A DNA stretch of 64,000 bases. Origin: Citrus sinensis. Taxonomy: Eukaryota; Streptophyta; Magnoliopsida; Sapindales; Rutaceae. The notes under the pieces were generated by a model that saw only the letters and a list, made by a program, of their open reading frames with translations, had not been told where the DNA came from and made no database searches. The translations under genes and the position numbers were made by a program. The stretch spans positions 45,039,001-45,103,000 of the forward strand of contig NC_068558.1 in NCBI RefSeq assembly GCF_022201045.2. Direction: 5' to 3'. Within the stretch, counting starts at the first letter, position 1. Every line of letters starts with the position of its first letter. Positions 35,126 to 49,525 of this stretch are shown here, one piece after another.

Positions 35126-37429
35126 ACACTCTGCCCGCTACCTACTAGACGTTAGTCGCTCCTCGGTGGTCACTTATCTTTTGTAATACCTATTAGGCTG
35201 GTTTTCGAGTTCGTATTCTCTTGTTTGGCGTTTGTCATCAATATTCTGCAGAATATTGATGCTTTGTAGTTTGTACTACCGCTTTTGTATTTCAACAGCA
35301 CTGCCTCATATTCAACTTTGATGTTGATGGCTTGAGGTTTTTATTTTATCTATGTACCCTAATAAAACGAAGCTGGAGATATTCTGCGTATGGCCCTGTG
35401 TGTAAAATTTAGTATTCAATGAACGACTGTCCCAATGGGTTTATCAATTTCTGTTTCAAGATCTTGACCATGCAATGGCTCCCTTTCAAAAGATAAGAAA
35501 TAAAAATTCTTCAATCTCAACACCTTAGATTTTCTTTGTTACGGAACGTGGATACGGAACTGGGTTGAAGACAAATCATTGAAGAGCGTGTTTTGACATA
35601 GGAGCGTTGAAAACCCTTTAACTGAGGATGCCAGTTGAAATCAGCAAGCTATGCCATTGATGTATGATATGATGAAACTGGACGGGATGGCTCTTACTGC
35701 AGCTCTTAGCTTCAAGTGTAATTAAGTACTCCATCAGGACATCCAAAAGCCAACATCCTGCATGTCGCACAAATAACTGTATGTATCATATCACTCATAC
35801 TTTAAGCACTCGAGTGCTCGTTGGGGGAAAAAATTGTTTGCTAATCAAAACTTGATCATTCTGTTAGATTGGTCTGTCATATCATGGAAATGCAAGGGTA
35901 TTATGCGTCCGTTTGGGCAGCTGCGCTGCCAGAACGCAGCTGCTCTCCACCTTATATTCCAGGGGAATATCCCCTAGAATATAGCATGGGGAGAACGCTC
36001 TCTATATCAAGAAAAGATAAAGTTCCTGTCAAACTTTTCACATATCCTCCTCCCGAAGGCAACCTCCCAGTTTTTTACTTTCTTGGAAGTGTGTTCTTAA
36101 ATTTTACAATGTAGGTTTTCGTTTTTCTCACTGAAAGAGACCCTAAGATTGTGTATGTTTTGGTTGACAAGAAAACACGAACCCCTGGATTCAGCGACTG
36201 GTCATTTCAAATAGCCAATACTGAATGCTGAAGCTCCTAATGCAAAATGAAAACCAGGGTGTGATATGCACCTTTACCATTGATATAGGCACATGCCTAA
36301 TGATTCTTGGGTTAGCTTTATTCTAGGCGATCAGCCATTTAACTGTCAATTCTCGCTTCTTGAAGACAAAGGTTTTGATGCCAAACGAAAGCAAAGAAGA
36401 ACGAATCTTCTCTAAAGGAATTCTTTTATTATGAATCAACCAACCAAATAAATAGAATTCAACCCCATTTTATACTAAAATCCTAAATAACATGAATTTA
36501 CCAAGCTGGGTAGATTCAAATTATTTTATCATAATAAAATTCTAAAGACAGAATTTTAGAAAAAACTTAAAATAAAGCACAAAAAAAGAAAAAAAAAAGC
36601 CCAAGTCACATCCTGTCCTACATCAAAACTGCCCAAGTCACATCGCATCGGGTTTGGATCTCTCAGCCTGTGGGTTATACTGATGAATGAACCCAGCTGA
36701 ATGCCTAGGCAAACAGATGGCCATATTAAATCTCAGTGATTGACCAACAGCTTCAAAGACAATGTGGGATTTAGCTATGAAGCCAATTATTGGCAAGGCT
36801 GAGGTCCTCCCCTGGTAGAGAGAATGGTCAAGCTTTAATATGTCCATGATCATGAGACTATGCAGGCTGAGTTGACCTAAAAGTTGCTAGTTCCAAGACC
36901 ATAATTCTAGCTAAACAAACAATTGCCCATTTCCATGATACTTATTTGTGAGAGCAAAGTATGACCAGAGGAATGAATTTGAATAATCTGAACTTGTATT
37001 TTAGGTTCACATAGCATACATAATTCGTCATCAGTATTACATACATTTAAAATTATAATCTGAAAATATGGAGTACCTTTAGCCTGAGATTCAACTCTTA
37101 ATGATGAAAGTAGGCAAAATGTTGAAGCAGGCTTCTTTGGCTGAGAAGATATGGACATACTGCACTGCCCTCCTCTATACAGTAACAAAAGGCAACCGAA
37201 GGTCCACTGACGCAAAATGATGACAGTTAGTTAGATAATTTTATCAGTCCATCAGTATTGTGCTACAAAGAGTAACCCATCTGCTGGGTGTAAGACGGCA
37301 AACAGAAACTAAGCCCCTTTTATAATAACTTCAACATTCATGATCAGTCTTGATTGACGCCAATAAAATCTATGCAAACAGCTCCGCCCAAAGGTTTACT
37401 ATCTCTGAACATGCAAATGAAATAGGGAC
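35126..37429. other. GST copy 3 3' region and intergenic DNA
   Basis: The first ~250 bases are the likely 3' UTR; AATAAAACG near 35361 could be a poly(A) signal. The remainder has no recognised gene. Open frames at 35869-36114 (plus) and 36638-37215 (minus) lack family features. An AAGAATTC...TTCTTTAT-type AT-rich stretch at 36420-36600 has no defined ends. Confidence 0.5.
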
Positions 37430-38830
37430 TTATTGCGCTAATAGTTCTTGTGGTTCCAGTTCTACATAACTAGAGCCCAGGTCCTTCTTTAGTCCCCTCC
37501 CTTTCATTGATTCCCTCACTCTTTCAACATCACTCCATCTTCCCATTTCCGCATATAAATTAGATAACATGATATAGTAAGCACTATTATCTGGCTCCAG
37601 TTCCAAAAGCTTCTTTGCAACAAACTCACTCAATTCAAAACTTCTCTGATCTCTACAACCAGCCAGCAACGATCCCCACATAGTCTTTGTAGGCTCGAAA
37701 GGCATTTCGTTTATTAGCTTGAAAGCATTTTCAATATATCCAGCTCGTGCAAATAGGTCAATCATACATGCGTAATGATTTTTACCAGGTGAAAAACCAT
37801 ACTTCCCATGAATCATTGAGCTAAAAATCTCTTGGCCAACATCCACCAAACCAGAGTGGCCACAAGCACAAAGAACAGAAACCAGAGTCACTTCATCAGG
37901 CTTAAACCCTTCTTGCTTCATTTTATTAAACCACAAAACTGCCTCATGCCCACTCTTGGCAAGAGCTAGCCCTTTAATAACTGCATTCCATGTAAATACA
38001 TTCTTCTCTTTCATGCCTTGAAAAACGTTTAGCCCTTGTTCAATCCTCCCGCATTTTCCATACATATCAATCAAAGCAGTCCCCAAAATCACATCCACTT
38101 TCCAACCTTTTCTCCTGATAGAATCATGTATCCACACACCCATTTCAGCAGCACCAAAACTGGCACACGCAGCCAATGCATTCACCATCGTAACACGATT
38201 AGGCTCCACGCCAGCATATTGCATTTGCTCAAAAGAAATCAGTGCATCATCATACATTTTAACACTCCTATATCCCATAATCAACACAGTCCATGAGACA
38301 ACATCTCTCTGAGTCATTTCATCGAACACTTTACGACACTGGTCCATATCATGACACGACGCGTAAAGATTCAGTAGCGAATTTTGAACATAAATATCAT
38401 TTAAATGACCAAATTTTACAACATGGGTATGAATTGCCTGCCCTTGTTTAAACTCCATAAAGTCAGACGAAGACTTAAGCACGAAAGGGAAGGTGTAGTT
38501 ATTAGGCAAAACATAATTTCTAAGCATGTGGGTGTATATAGAATAAGGAATGTGAGGGATTTGGGAGTGAGAGAAGGCTTTAATAAGAGAGTTGCAAGCG
38601 AAGACATGGGGTACGTGCAGCTGGTGGAAGAGCAAGTGTGCTGTGTTTAAGAGGTTCAGAGATTGGCAAGCTGTTATAAAGTAGGAGGCAACAGTTGCGT
38701 TGCAATGGAAGTTTTGGAGGATAAGTTGAGCTTGAATTTGGTGAATGTGACTTGGGGAAGTGCAGGTGGTTAAAAAGTAGATGATTCTTTCAGCAGCCGG
38801 GCTGTTAAGCTGTGGAATTGTTACTCGCAT
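37430..38830 (-). CDS. Pentatricopeptide repeat protein, PLS class with E domain
   Basis: Intronless 466-residue protein. PLS-class PPR proteins bind organellar RNA in a sequence-specific way and are mostly RNA-editing factors of mitochondria or plastids. The N-terminal block HIHQIQAQLILQNF is the usual lead-in for this class. About nine PPR motifs follow, for example NSLIKAFSHS, VQNSLLNLYASC, VVSWTVLIMGY, ILGTALIDMYGKCG, VFTWNAVIKGLA and VTLVSVLCACGHSG. An E-type C-terminus has TMWGSLLAGCR, ELEPDNSAYYIMLSNLYA, MKGRGLKKDLGSSYVEL. No DYW deaminase domain follows, so it would need a partner if it is an editing factor. The ATG at 38830 is the first in frame. It is divergent with the dephospho-CoA kinase gene. 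Confidence 0.93.
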   Translation of the reverse strand: MRVTIPQLNSPAAERIIYFLTTCTSPSHIHQIQAQLILQNFHCNATVASYFITACQSLNLLNTAHLLFHQLHVPHVFACNSLIKAFSHSQIPHIPYSIYTHMLRNYVLPNNYTFPFVLKSSSDFMEFKQGQAIHTHVVKFGHLNDIYVQNSLLNLYASCHDMDQCRKVFDEMTQRDVVSWTVLIMGYRSVKMYDDALISFEQMQYAGVEPNRVTMVNALAACASFGAAEMGVWIHDSIRRKGWKVDVILGTALIDMYGKCGRIEQGLNVFQGMKEKNVFTWNAVIKGLALAKSGHEAVLWFNKMKQEGFKPDEVTLVSVLCACGHSGLVDVGQEIFSSMIHGKYGFSPGKNHYACMIDLFARAGYIENAFKLINEMPFEPTKTMWGSLLAGCRDQRSFELSEFVAKKLLELEPDNSAYYIMLSNLYAEMGRWSDVERVRESMKGRGLKKDLGSSYVELEPQELLAQ

Positions 38831-38948
38831 TGATGAACGTTGATTAGAACGGAATGTTTAAGTAAATAATAAATCATAAGAAGATGGATCAACCACGAAA
38901 ATATAGAATTTGTAATCTTCAGAGCCAAAAGATATTAATAACAAATGA

Positions 38949-40620
<1,672 letters not shown>

Positions 40621-42077
40621 TATTTTACGCCATTGATGATCATCTCAAACTTATAGTGGTTGACACTTACCATTGTATTTTGTTTGAATTTCATTCCAAC
40701 AGGATTTATCTTCCGTCTTGGCTTGTGATTTGTGCTTCTTTTGTTCACTTGAATAAATTAAAATGCTTCCATTTGTTCAATTATGTGGGTCTTATTACTG
40801 AAATTTCTTTTAATTCCCTTTCGTAGGACTTTTAATTTAAGTTCCAAGCCAGATTGTGTATGACTAACGAAGACTAGTGGTACTAAATGGTCTTTGAAAA
40901 ATAAGATGATTGTGAGAAATTCTGTGCATGTGAAACACCTGTTTAATGATGTGCTTCTTGAGTAACACAAGATGAAATGCCATTGTATCAGTTTAAGTGA
41001 AAGTCTAATGAAGAAAAAAGTTCTTATCATTGAGGAGAACTTCTGTTCATTCTTTTCAATGAAGCGTAGACTGGACAGAATTGAATAGAATCTCTTCTCT
41101 GCTTTCTTCAATGAAGAGAAGTGAAGTTCTTTTAACTTTTAGTAACTAACATAATTCTCCACTAATTGTTTGTATTTGCCTTTAACTCATGAAAAACAGA
41201 TATATAGCTCAAAACAGGTTTTATGATTGATTTTGTTGTTAAATAAATGCTGGTTCAGTATCCCGTGGTGTTTGCATTCTATAATTACTATTGAATACTA
41301 ATCCGCAGGCAGCCTTTTTCATTGAAATGAATTACTAGTTCATTTGTGCTTGAAACTATACAGGCTATATTCCAAGCAATTGCTTATGTGCATTGGTTGT
41401 CAATTCAAAGTTAACTTAAACCTTACTTTTGATATTCGCCTCGCAGATTTTGAACCGTTTCCTTGGCAGTTAATACTCCGGGATTGTTCCAGTTCATACT
41501 TGTTAGTCAACCAAGTCCTTTTCAAACAAGGCTGTGTTACTTGTGTACAGCATTAAGATCATAGCAGCAATCAGATATTAACTTCTGTTTTTTTTTTTTT
41601 TTTTCTCTCTCATTTTTCATTTTAAGATGTGGATACCTTTCTTATATTTTTACTGATTTAGAAAGAAAATAAATTAATAGTTATACAAAGTGGCAAGTGT
41701 TGTCATATCTCACTCTAGCCTAAAAGCTTGGCAAAACCATTGGTTTATACAAAAGTGGGAGATAAGCTTGAAAGTTCAGTGCTAAGTTTTTGTTGTCTTC
41801 GCATTTGCTTGAAAATTTCATTGTCATCTTTTATCTAATCCTGCTTTTCCATTTCGTTGTTACATGGAGGCTTTCTCCTGGAAAGTATTAACAGATAGAT
41901 AGCAAGCAATTTGCTGCTTCATTTAATAAAGCCATGTCCAGCATCAGCCCGGAGTTGGCAAGCATTGTGGAGGCTATAATAATTTATTCTCCAGATATAT
42001 ATATTATGCTTAAGAAAATCTTAAGTTTTGAGCCATTAATCTTGCATTTCTAAACAGACACATGCTTAAGCCATGGC

Positions 42078-42609
42078 TAGGAGTGGCAAAACGAATTTTC
42101 AAATCGAATTTTCACGAATCCTAAACGAATTTTGTCAAATTCTGTCGATTTGAATTCAAACAAATCATTACCTCAAGTTTTAGATTCGATTCATTTATTA
42201 AACAAATCATAAATGAATATCAGTTTGATTCATTTAACAAAATCACTAATTAAATTGAATCAAATTTAGGTTTGTTCAAATACATTTATCTATAACTATA
42301 ACATTTATATATCAAATAATAATTTCTAAACAATAAAAATCAAGCAAAAAAAATTATAGTAAGAATTAAAATCTTCAAATAAAATATTGTGAAACATAGT
42401 GACTTCTTTGCATAATTTAAAATTTTCATTGCATCAATCAATAATGAATCTTAAACTAACGAATCAGTCAATTTAAACCTATATTTGATTTATTTAGGTA
42501 GCGAATCAAATCAAATTCAACTAATTTATTAAACACATTAACTTATTTAAATCTAAATCCATTTAATTCAAATCGAATAAAGAAATTCTAACTTATATTG
42601 TCACCTCTA
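42078..42609. mobile_element. hAT-like MITE, 532 bp
   Basis: It starts TAGGAGTGGCAAAACGAA and ends TATATTGTCACCTCTA, imperfect inverted ends of the hAT-MITE type (TAGGGGTGGCAA family). Flanks GCCATGGC (42070-42077) and GCCATGGA (42610-42617) agree in 7 of 8 bases, consistent with an 8-bp target-site duplication. The interior is AT-rich and noncoding. Confidence 0.7.
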
Positions 42610-44088
42610 GCCATGGAAAAGATTTCAAGGTTGCTGTGAAAGCTTCAACTAGTTGCTGCTGCCTTGATCGGATCTACCGCAGTTTGCAACTTGTCTCCAC
42701 AAATTGCGTGCGCGCGCACACCCACAAAAGACAAGAACGAGAGAGAAGAGAGAATGCCACACTGTCTCCAAGTTTATGAATTAGTGAACAGTAGCTGCCA
42801 ATGAGCCATAACCATTTGTATATTTTTGACTGAGTATAGAGATTTTCCTATGTTCGTATAAAAATGTTCATCCTATAATGAGCAAAATAATACAATTAAA
42901 AGCTATATTTAATCATAATATATTATCATATAGGATATAATAATATTAAATTCATTAATATAATATTTGATCACTTAATAAATGAGTCTACAAAATTACT
43001 CCTTAATATTTAACATTATTTATGTATTAATTTAGTAAAAATATAAAATATTTTTATTTTATCTCCTTAATATATTTTTATAAAATATAGATTTTATTCC
43101 ATAACAGACAAAGAAGCTACAGCTAATTTTTTTATTTTATTTTATCTCCTTTAAACTGCAGATAAAATGTCCTTGAGAGCTTATCACTTACGTATTCTAA
43201 TTTGGTCCATTAAACTTCTGGCTTCAACAACATCATAGTACAATTGCGTAATGGGGTGAGTATAATAATTAATTACTCGAAATGGTCAATTAGTAATTGA
43301 AGTTCCCTGGAAAAAAAAATTACACCAAAGTGTGGCAAGTAATATGATCATGGAAATAGGTTATGGTATAGCAACATTAATTGTATAATGCGCACTTGGT
43401 TAATTTTCCAATCATCATTGATTTCAAACATGAATTGAATTGTTGGAAGATTAAATTTCTGAACCAATTAGTTGGACTGAATTGAATTGATATGATAATG
43501 TCCACAAATTGGATGGCTAGCTGCTTTAATTTAACGGAGGTGGGACATTCAACTGTTTTATATATGAATGCTCTACAACTTTCCCAGGCTAACCCGAAAT
43601 TCTGCTCTGTCGAAAATACATGCATCAGATTTGTAATCAAATAAGCACAAATTGCCGAAGTCAGATAACTAGAGCAAGGTCTTGTCCATGCTTGGTTACT
43701 CTTCATTTGCTAAATTTTTATTTTCTCCAATCATTATTTGCCCAGTCCGTAATTCCACTAAAGCTCTGAAAAAGTGAAGCAAAAGCATTTGCTCGAAGAT
43801 GCCCCAGTCGTCTTTTCTTAATCTCTATCAATTCTCAATCACAATTTTTCCAAGCACGTACGATTCCCCTGCCCCATTTCCATATTATTACTGACAATAG
43901 GACGAGCCAAGTTTATCATTTTCGCTGATAACAGAAAAAGTAATAATTTTTAAACTAGCTAGCTTGATTAACTATAAAGCCATAAAGGTTTTAATAAGGA
44001 CCGTCCGATGAAAGCTGAACTGTCAAAGCTGTGATAGCTTGAACCACTTAGTTAGTAGCCCCAATAAACTGAAGTGATTATCGTCAAG

Positions 44089-44132
44089 TGTGTGTGTGGG
44101 GGGGGGGTGGCCGGCGCGGGGCGCGGTGTGTG
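44089..44132 (+). other. G-rich tract
   Basis: A GTGTGTGT run, ten consecutive Gs (44098-44107), then GGCCGGCGCGGGGCGCGG. It is strikingly GC-rich for this AT-rich spacer and could form G-quadruplex or cruciform structures. No gene is present. Confidence 0.6.
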
Positions 44133-44412
44133 TTAATTAATTGACTGCTATGTAAATGCTCTGTTCTCTTGCTATTAGGTACTAAACGATGTCTTTTTAG
44201 AGGAAAAACAAAAAGATTCTCACTTTCTCAGTGTATGACTGAAAAGTTTTGATGGGGTTTGTATCAACTTTGTATTGAGGCATTAAGAGCTACCGTCATC
44301 ACAACACGCATAGTCCTAGCGAATTTGAGTTGCAAAGGTTATAGATATTTTCTATTTTCTATTTTCTATTAGTGTGTATGTATGTATATATATATATATA
44401 TATAGGATCTCT

Positions 44413-44519
44413 CTAAGTTACATGCATGTACCTTACAACCCTCTCACACGAATAGTGAGTGGACCCACATCATTCACTATTCATATGAGAGTAGTGTAAG
44501 ATACATGCATGTAACTTAG
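44413..44519. repeat. Foldback hairpin (possible MITE or small-RNA locus)
   Basis: CTAAGTTACATGCATGTA begins the left arm, and the right arm ending at 44519 is its inverted copy for nearly 50 bases with a few mismatches. The loop is about 10 bases (ACCCACATCA). Both sides are flanked by (TA)n runs, which could be the insertion target. Transcription through it would give a long, nearly perfect hairpin. Confidence 0.8.
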
Positions 44520-45171
44520 CATTAGCCATATATATATATATATATATATTTTCCTCGTTGATGGATTCTTGCTTAGCATGCAAAACAGAAAATTCCGTGG
44601 GAGAAAGTATTTGCATAAAGTTCTCAAATTTTTTCTACACCAAAAAATAATAGCCAATCTGATGATGAGCTAATTTATCTACAAAGGGGAAGAAATTAAA
44701 GTTCCCTTATTAGCCCCTCTCAGACGAAACAGCTTAAGATTTCTAGGTATCCAACCTGAAATATTAATCTATTTGGTGAAGTGATCTATTCTCTTTATAA
44801 ACCCAAATATATTTCCTTTAATAGTTAACGTAGCACACAACTCAACAATTTTGAATACATCAAAGAATTTAAATGGAGATAATATCATTTTTTCATTAAA
44901 GATTAAATTAATTAATTTTTTTTGTTAATTTTTTTTATTTATATCTTTCAATTCGAATAAACCATAAAAAATTAGTTAGATTTCACGGGGTAGAAATAAA
45001 TCAATCCAAACAAGTTGCAAGGGGACAAGATGACGTGGCAACCATACACCAAATACTTTCTGATTGGCTTTATTTATTTATTTAACTCAATTCCCCACAA
45101 ACTCAATTTCTCAAATTAGGTAGCTTCCCTTTCCTTCCTCTTCAGTTAAGCTCTCTCTTTCACTCCCTGAG

Positions 45172-46250
45172 ATGGCAGCCAAAGTAGCTGATGATCAGCC
45201 TCCACATCCGCATCCGCTTCAATTTCAGGTTAATAAATTAATTTTCATTTCTCAAACCAAACATTCATTAATTTCTTTCTAATCTTTCCACTGTTTTAAC
45301 TACGTACAGACATGGGTGTTGAAAGTGTTAATCCACTGCGAAGGCTGCAAGAAAAAAGTCACGAAAATTCTTAAAGGGATTGAAGGTATTAGATAACAAT
45401 TCTACCATATAATACGTACTCTTTTAATATTTCAATTTTCAAGTAGCTAGCTAGGTGCATGTTTCTATATTTATTTGATTTAAATTTACAGTTATATGAT
45501 TCTTGATGATATATATACTCAGGTGTGTATACCGCGGTTATAGATTCACAGCAGCATAAGGTTACGGTGATTGGCAACGTTGACGCAGAGACTCTCATTA
45601 AGAAGCTTCTGAGATCAGGAAAACACGCCGAGCTCTGGCCGGAGAAGAAGGACAAAACATCTGGAAAGTCGAAAAACAATGACAAACAAAAAGAACTTAG
45701 CAAGGATGGCCAAGAAGTACTTGATGATCGTCATAAGGATACAGCAGAGAAGCCTGATGAAAAATCCGGTGACAACCCACCGGGAACCGGCATAGAAGGT
45801 CAGGGTGGGAATGGCAGTGGAGGCAAGAAAAAGAAGAAAAAGAAGGGTAATTCCTCCGGTACTGGCGGCAGCGGCGAAAATGTTGGCAATGAACCCGCAG
45901 CAGGCATTACTGGTTCTCCGGCGGTCGCGGCAGCTGTAGATCCCATTCCATCGGAGGTGGCCCCGATTCCACGTCATCAGCAACAATACCCCTCCCCGCC
46001 ATTTATGCAACAGGAACACCCGCCCATGTATTATCCACCTCATCCAGCTCCATTGCATGGAGTAAGTTACAATACGACATATCCTACTGCTAGCACATCG
46101 TATTACGCCCCTTCCATGCATGCCTATTATAATTCCTCCTATCACCGACCGGGCAGATACATACCGCCTGATCCTATCCATAAGTTCACTGAAGATGATC
46201 ATGGTTATTATGACAACGATGAAGGAACTGCTGGATGCTCAATTATGTGA
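45172..46250 (+). CDS. Heavy-metal-associated isoprenylated plant protein (HIPP)
   Basis: HIPPs are plant metallochaperone-like proteins attached to membranes through prenylation. Exons 45172-45228, 45310-45385 and 45523-46250 join to 286 residues. One HMA domain starts at residue 20: WVLKVLIHCEGCKKKV, with the metal-binding Cys29 and Cys32, then EGVYTAVIDSQQHKVTVIG. A long Lys/Asp/Gly-rich linker with a seven-Lys run follows, then a Pro/Tyr/His-rich segment (MYYPPHPAPL). The protein ends CSIM, a CaaX box for farnesylation. The ATG is in GAGATGGCAGCC and is the first in frame. The gene is intact. The metal preference is unknown. Confidence 0.95.
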
Positions 46251-49200
46251 TCTTATAGACTGAGTGATCTCATCATGCATAGCTCTATATATGTACACAA
46301 ACATTATTACGCGTTGTGGTTGGGGTGGAAGCAAGAACTAACTAGTTTTGTAAAATTAATAAGAAGGTTCGTTGTGTGCTTTAATTTTGAGGGTTTTTAA
46401 TAGACTTCGTTCATTTAGCTTGTTTAGTTGGTTGAGTTTGCTTAAGCGGCAGGTCAGTATGTAGACTTGTATTTTGTAAGCTTACGTAAATTTGTAGGTC
46501 CTGAAAAAATTTCCCTTTTTCCTGTCTCTTGTGTCAGTTATGTGTTAAATGATATTATGCAAGCTACCGTGGGAAAATGATCCTCTACTGATCTGATCTC
46601 TTTTGAATTTTGTAAGATCTTTTGTCATGTGTCTTTTAGTAGTAGTGTATGGATAAGATTCAACTTTTTTTTTATTTTTTTATTTATTAACTAATAATCA
46701 GTAATTGAATTATTTGCTCAAGACATGATCAAATCAAGGGAGAATCCCGATCTACTAACGTGACCCCAAACCGACAACTGAGGATATGAATATTAATTAT
46801 GTTCCACATATTATATCTATTGTATATAAGTTGAAATAATTTGCGTACGTGCATTGTTGCTAGAAATTAATGCATCGAAGCTATATATGTTTAATATATA
46901 GGCTGAACAATAATTGTGTTGCCATTTTTTTCCTTTCTTCGGGAATGCCTAAAAGTCTGATCTTTTTCACAAAGCAATCTCTTTCTTTAATTTGGTTGAA
47001 ACACCTTTGTACTCTGTAGATGTCTTTTGCTCTCAAATTAAAATGCGAGACGATATCAGTGGGGCTAGCTCCCACTTTCAACAGAAAGCCGGTTCGGTGC
47101 GCTTTGATTTCATCTTCTTTTTCCTTTATAAGTCTCCACATTTGACAAATGGGTCCAGTTTTGCCCGTAAGAATTTCTATCCCCAGTTTTTTTATGGTTG
47201 TTGAAATATCTAGTCATATAATTTAGAAAAGATTTTGCGTGCCCACCAATATTTGTATATCGGTTCCTGCTTATACATAAAAAATTGTGATACTAATTAT
47301 TTGAGTTAAATCCAAAAATGCTTTCCGTGATGTTAAGGCATGCACGTTCACGAACATTAACAAGTTAGCTAGTTGAAAATGAGCCCCCATAATTACATAT
47401 ATGAACTAAAAAGATATAGAATAACCTTAAGTGCCAGATTGGCTCACAATGAGATCATAATCATATCAAAAAGTGCTTTTGAAGGCAAACAATTCTTCCC
47501 ATCCACAACCTTAACTTTTTAAAATACAGAGCCGAATATTCACAAAGGATTATACCTGCTACAAGGGCTTGCAAAAGAATTCGTATATACTTATCTCATA
47601 TCCTTCCTTCATACGTTTGTATCATCTCAGTATGCAGAAACTTCTTAGCTCATCCTATGTAATAAAACAAGCACGCGCGTGCACGCACAGCACATTATAT
47701 CTTTTTAAGATTCCGAAAAGCTCTATGATTTTGATTCTTGATTGGTGAAAGAGAGAACATCATTATTCTTCTATACAACCCAACCAGTTACTAATTTTGA
47801 TGATAGATGAATTATATAACTTTATTAGAATTAACTACAGCATGGTACAGTTTCCTATCATCTTTTACAAGTGAAGTTGGATATCATATAGAGCATTTCC
47901 GGGCCCTCTTCAATGGAATAATTAATGATTAACAGAATCTGCAGACAAAAAATGTTTGTCTCCACTAAAGTAGTCCCCCACTTAGTTATTGTTTAATGAA
48001 ATAATACCCCTTTGTAAAAAATCAAATGACCCTACATATATAATTCCTTCAGTTCAAATCCAAGACCAAGACGACAATTTAATCATGGATTTCAACTTTA
48101 GCTGAAATTGAGAAAAGAAAACATGGATGATGATTTGTTATGCATAGGTTTTGTAAATCAGTAAATCTAATGCAGGGAGATGAGCTTGTGCGCAAAATTA
48201 TCTACCATTGCTTATCTTTTATTTTTTACTTTTTTGTTGCGTAAACGCCAAATATGCAACACGTACAATAAGATATTATGAGATTTGTGATGTGAAATTG
48301 AAATGTACAAGGACAACAAATGGTGAACTATTCATAGCCAAGAAAAGATTGAAAAGAGAATCTTAGTCCTAAAGCATTTCCATTCTGATCATGTATATGT
48401 TCAGCATGTGACCGACCGAAGAGTACTTTTTTGTTTATGTTCCTCCTTTTCTTTTTCTTCTTTTTCTTTTTCTTCATATATCTCCGTCTCGAAGTTGACA
48501 AAGGGTTCATTCGCTACAAGTACGTACGTTTAATATTATTCATGTTATTAATTCTCAAGAAGTGAAAATAGCTGAGTGGCTAAAGAAATAAACTAGGGGG
48601 AAAATGAGATATGAAAAAAAAAAAAAAGGACATTATATTGTATGGAATGAATCAATGAAACATTGAAGTCAATAACTAATATTATGCAACTAAATGATGG
48701 ATCTCAATTTTTAACTTGACCACACCTTGACCGACCGATTATGGCTACATGAGCCGCCAGTGATGGTGACCCGCCACCACCAGACCCTCCCCTGAACACC
48801 TATTACCTTTCCATCAGACGGCAGCCCCTAACCCACCCAAACCTGCACCGACCCTTCTATTGTGATCCGAGGCGAATTGTGTGATAGTTATTGTATTACA
48901 TGTTTCATACTTGTATCTAAAGCTCGTAACATGACTAAATATATATAAAAAATGGTCTCAGGTCTCCACTATAAATATATAAAGAGACGCAGGGTCTCAT
49001 TTGTAAAACATATTCAAAATGTGCATTTTTAACATCTCACTATACAAACATGCATCTTAAATATATACATATAAATATAAACGTAATCAAAATACAAATC
49101 ATGCAGCAACGCATGTCGTGGCCCATCCTTAACTGATAAAAAAAACTATACTGCATGAAATCTTGTGGGAACTTAAGAAATGGGGTGGGGTGTGTGTGTG

Positions 49201-49279
49201 TGTATACATAATTATATGCGATAACTTTGCACTAATCAAAATATATAAGCAAACATGAAATCATACAAAGCATACATGA
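46251..49279. other. HIPP 3' region and AT-rich spacer
   Basis: No gene is recognised. A GC-richer block at about 48730-48870 has no coding match. An alternating CACGCGCGTGCACGCAC tract is at about 47672-47690. The frames at 46881-47141 and 48328-48510 (minus; the latter contains a nine-Lys run) look like chance. Confidence 0.5.
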
Positions 49280-49525
49280 CAAATTATGCTAAATAGTACC
49301 CAATGAAATAACTATTAATACTCATCGGGATCATTATTGAATGAGCAGAGTGAGAAAAATACCTCTCATACTCTGTAGAATTAACATCATTGTATAGGCA
49401 GACAAACTATGTCAAATAATACCGAAGGAAATAATTATCAATACTCACCGGGATCATTATTGAACGAGCTGAGCAGGAAACATACCTCTCATACTCGGTA
49501 GAATTAACATCATTGTGGAGGCAGA
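49280..49525 (+). repeat. Tandem repeat, two copies of about 123 bp
   Basis: AATACTCATCGGGATCATTATTGAA in copy 1 reappears as AATACTCACCGGGATCATTATTGAA in copy 2, as do CCTCTCATACTC and GTAGAATTAACATCATTGT. Copies start at 49280 and 49403. The surroundings (48900-49760) have the feel of a retrotransposon noncoding region, but no ends were found. Confidence 0.75.

Larger units (their letters stand above)
40621..45100. other. Intergenic region between dephospho-CoA kinase and the HIPP gene
   Basis: The left part (to about 41.6 kb) may hold long 3' UTR; no coding feature is recognised there. One hAT-like MITE (42078-42609) and a foldback hairpin (44413-44519) are annotated separately. Alternating purine/pyrimidine sequence at 42704-42722 (GTGCGCGCGCAC) could adopt Z-form. 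The rest is AT-rich. The frame at 43377-43706 (minus) is not recognised. Confidence 0.5.
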
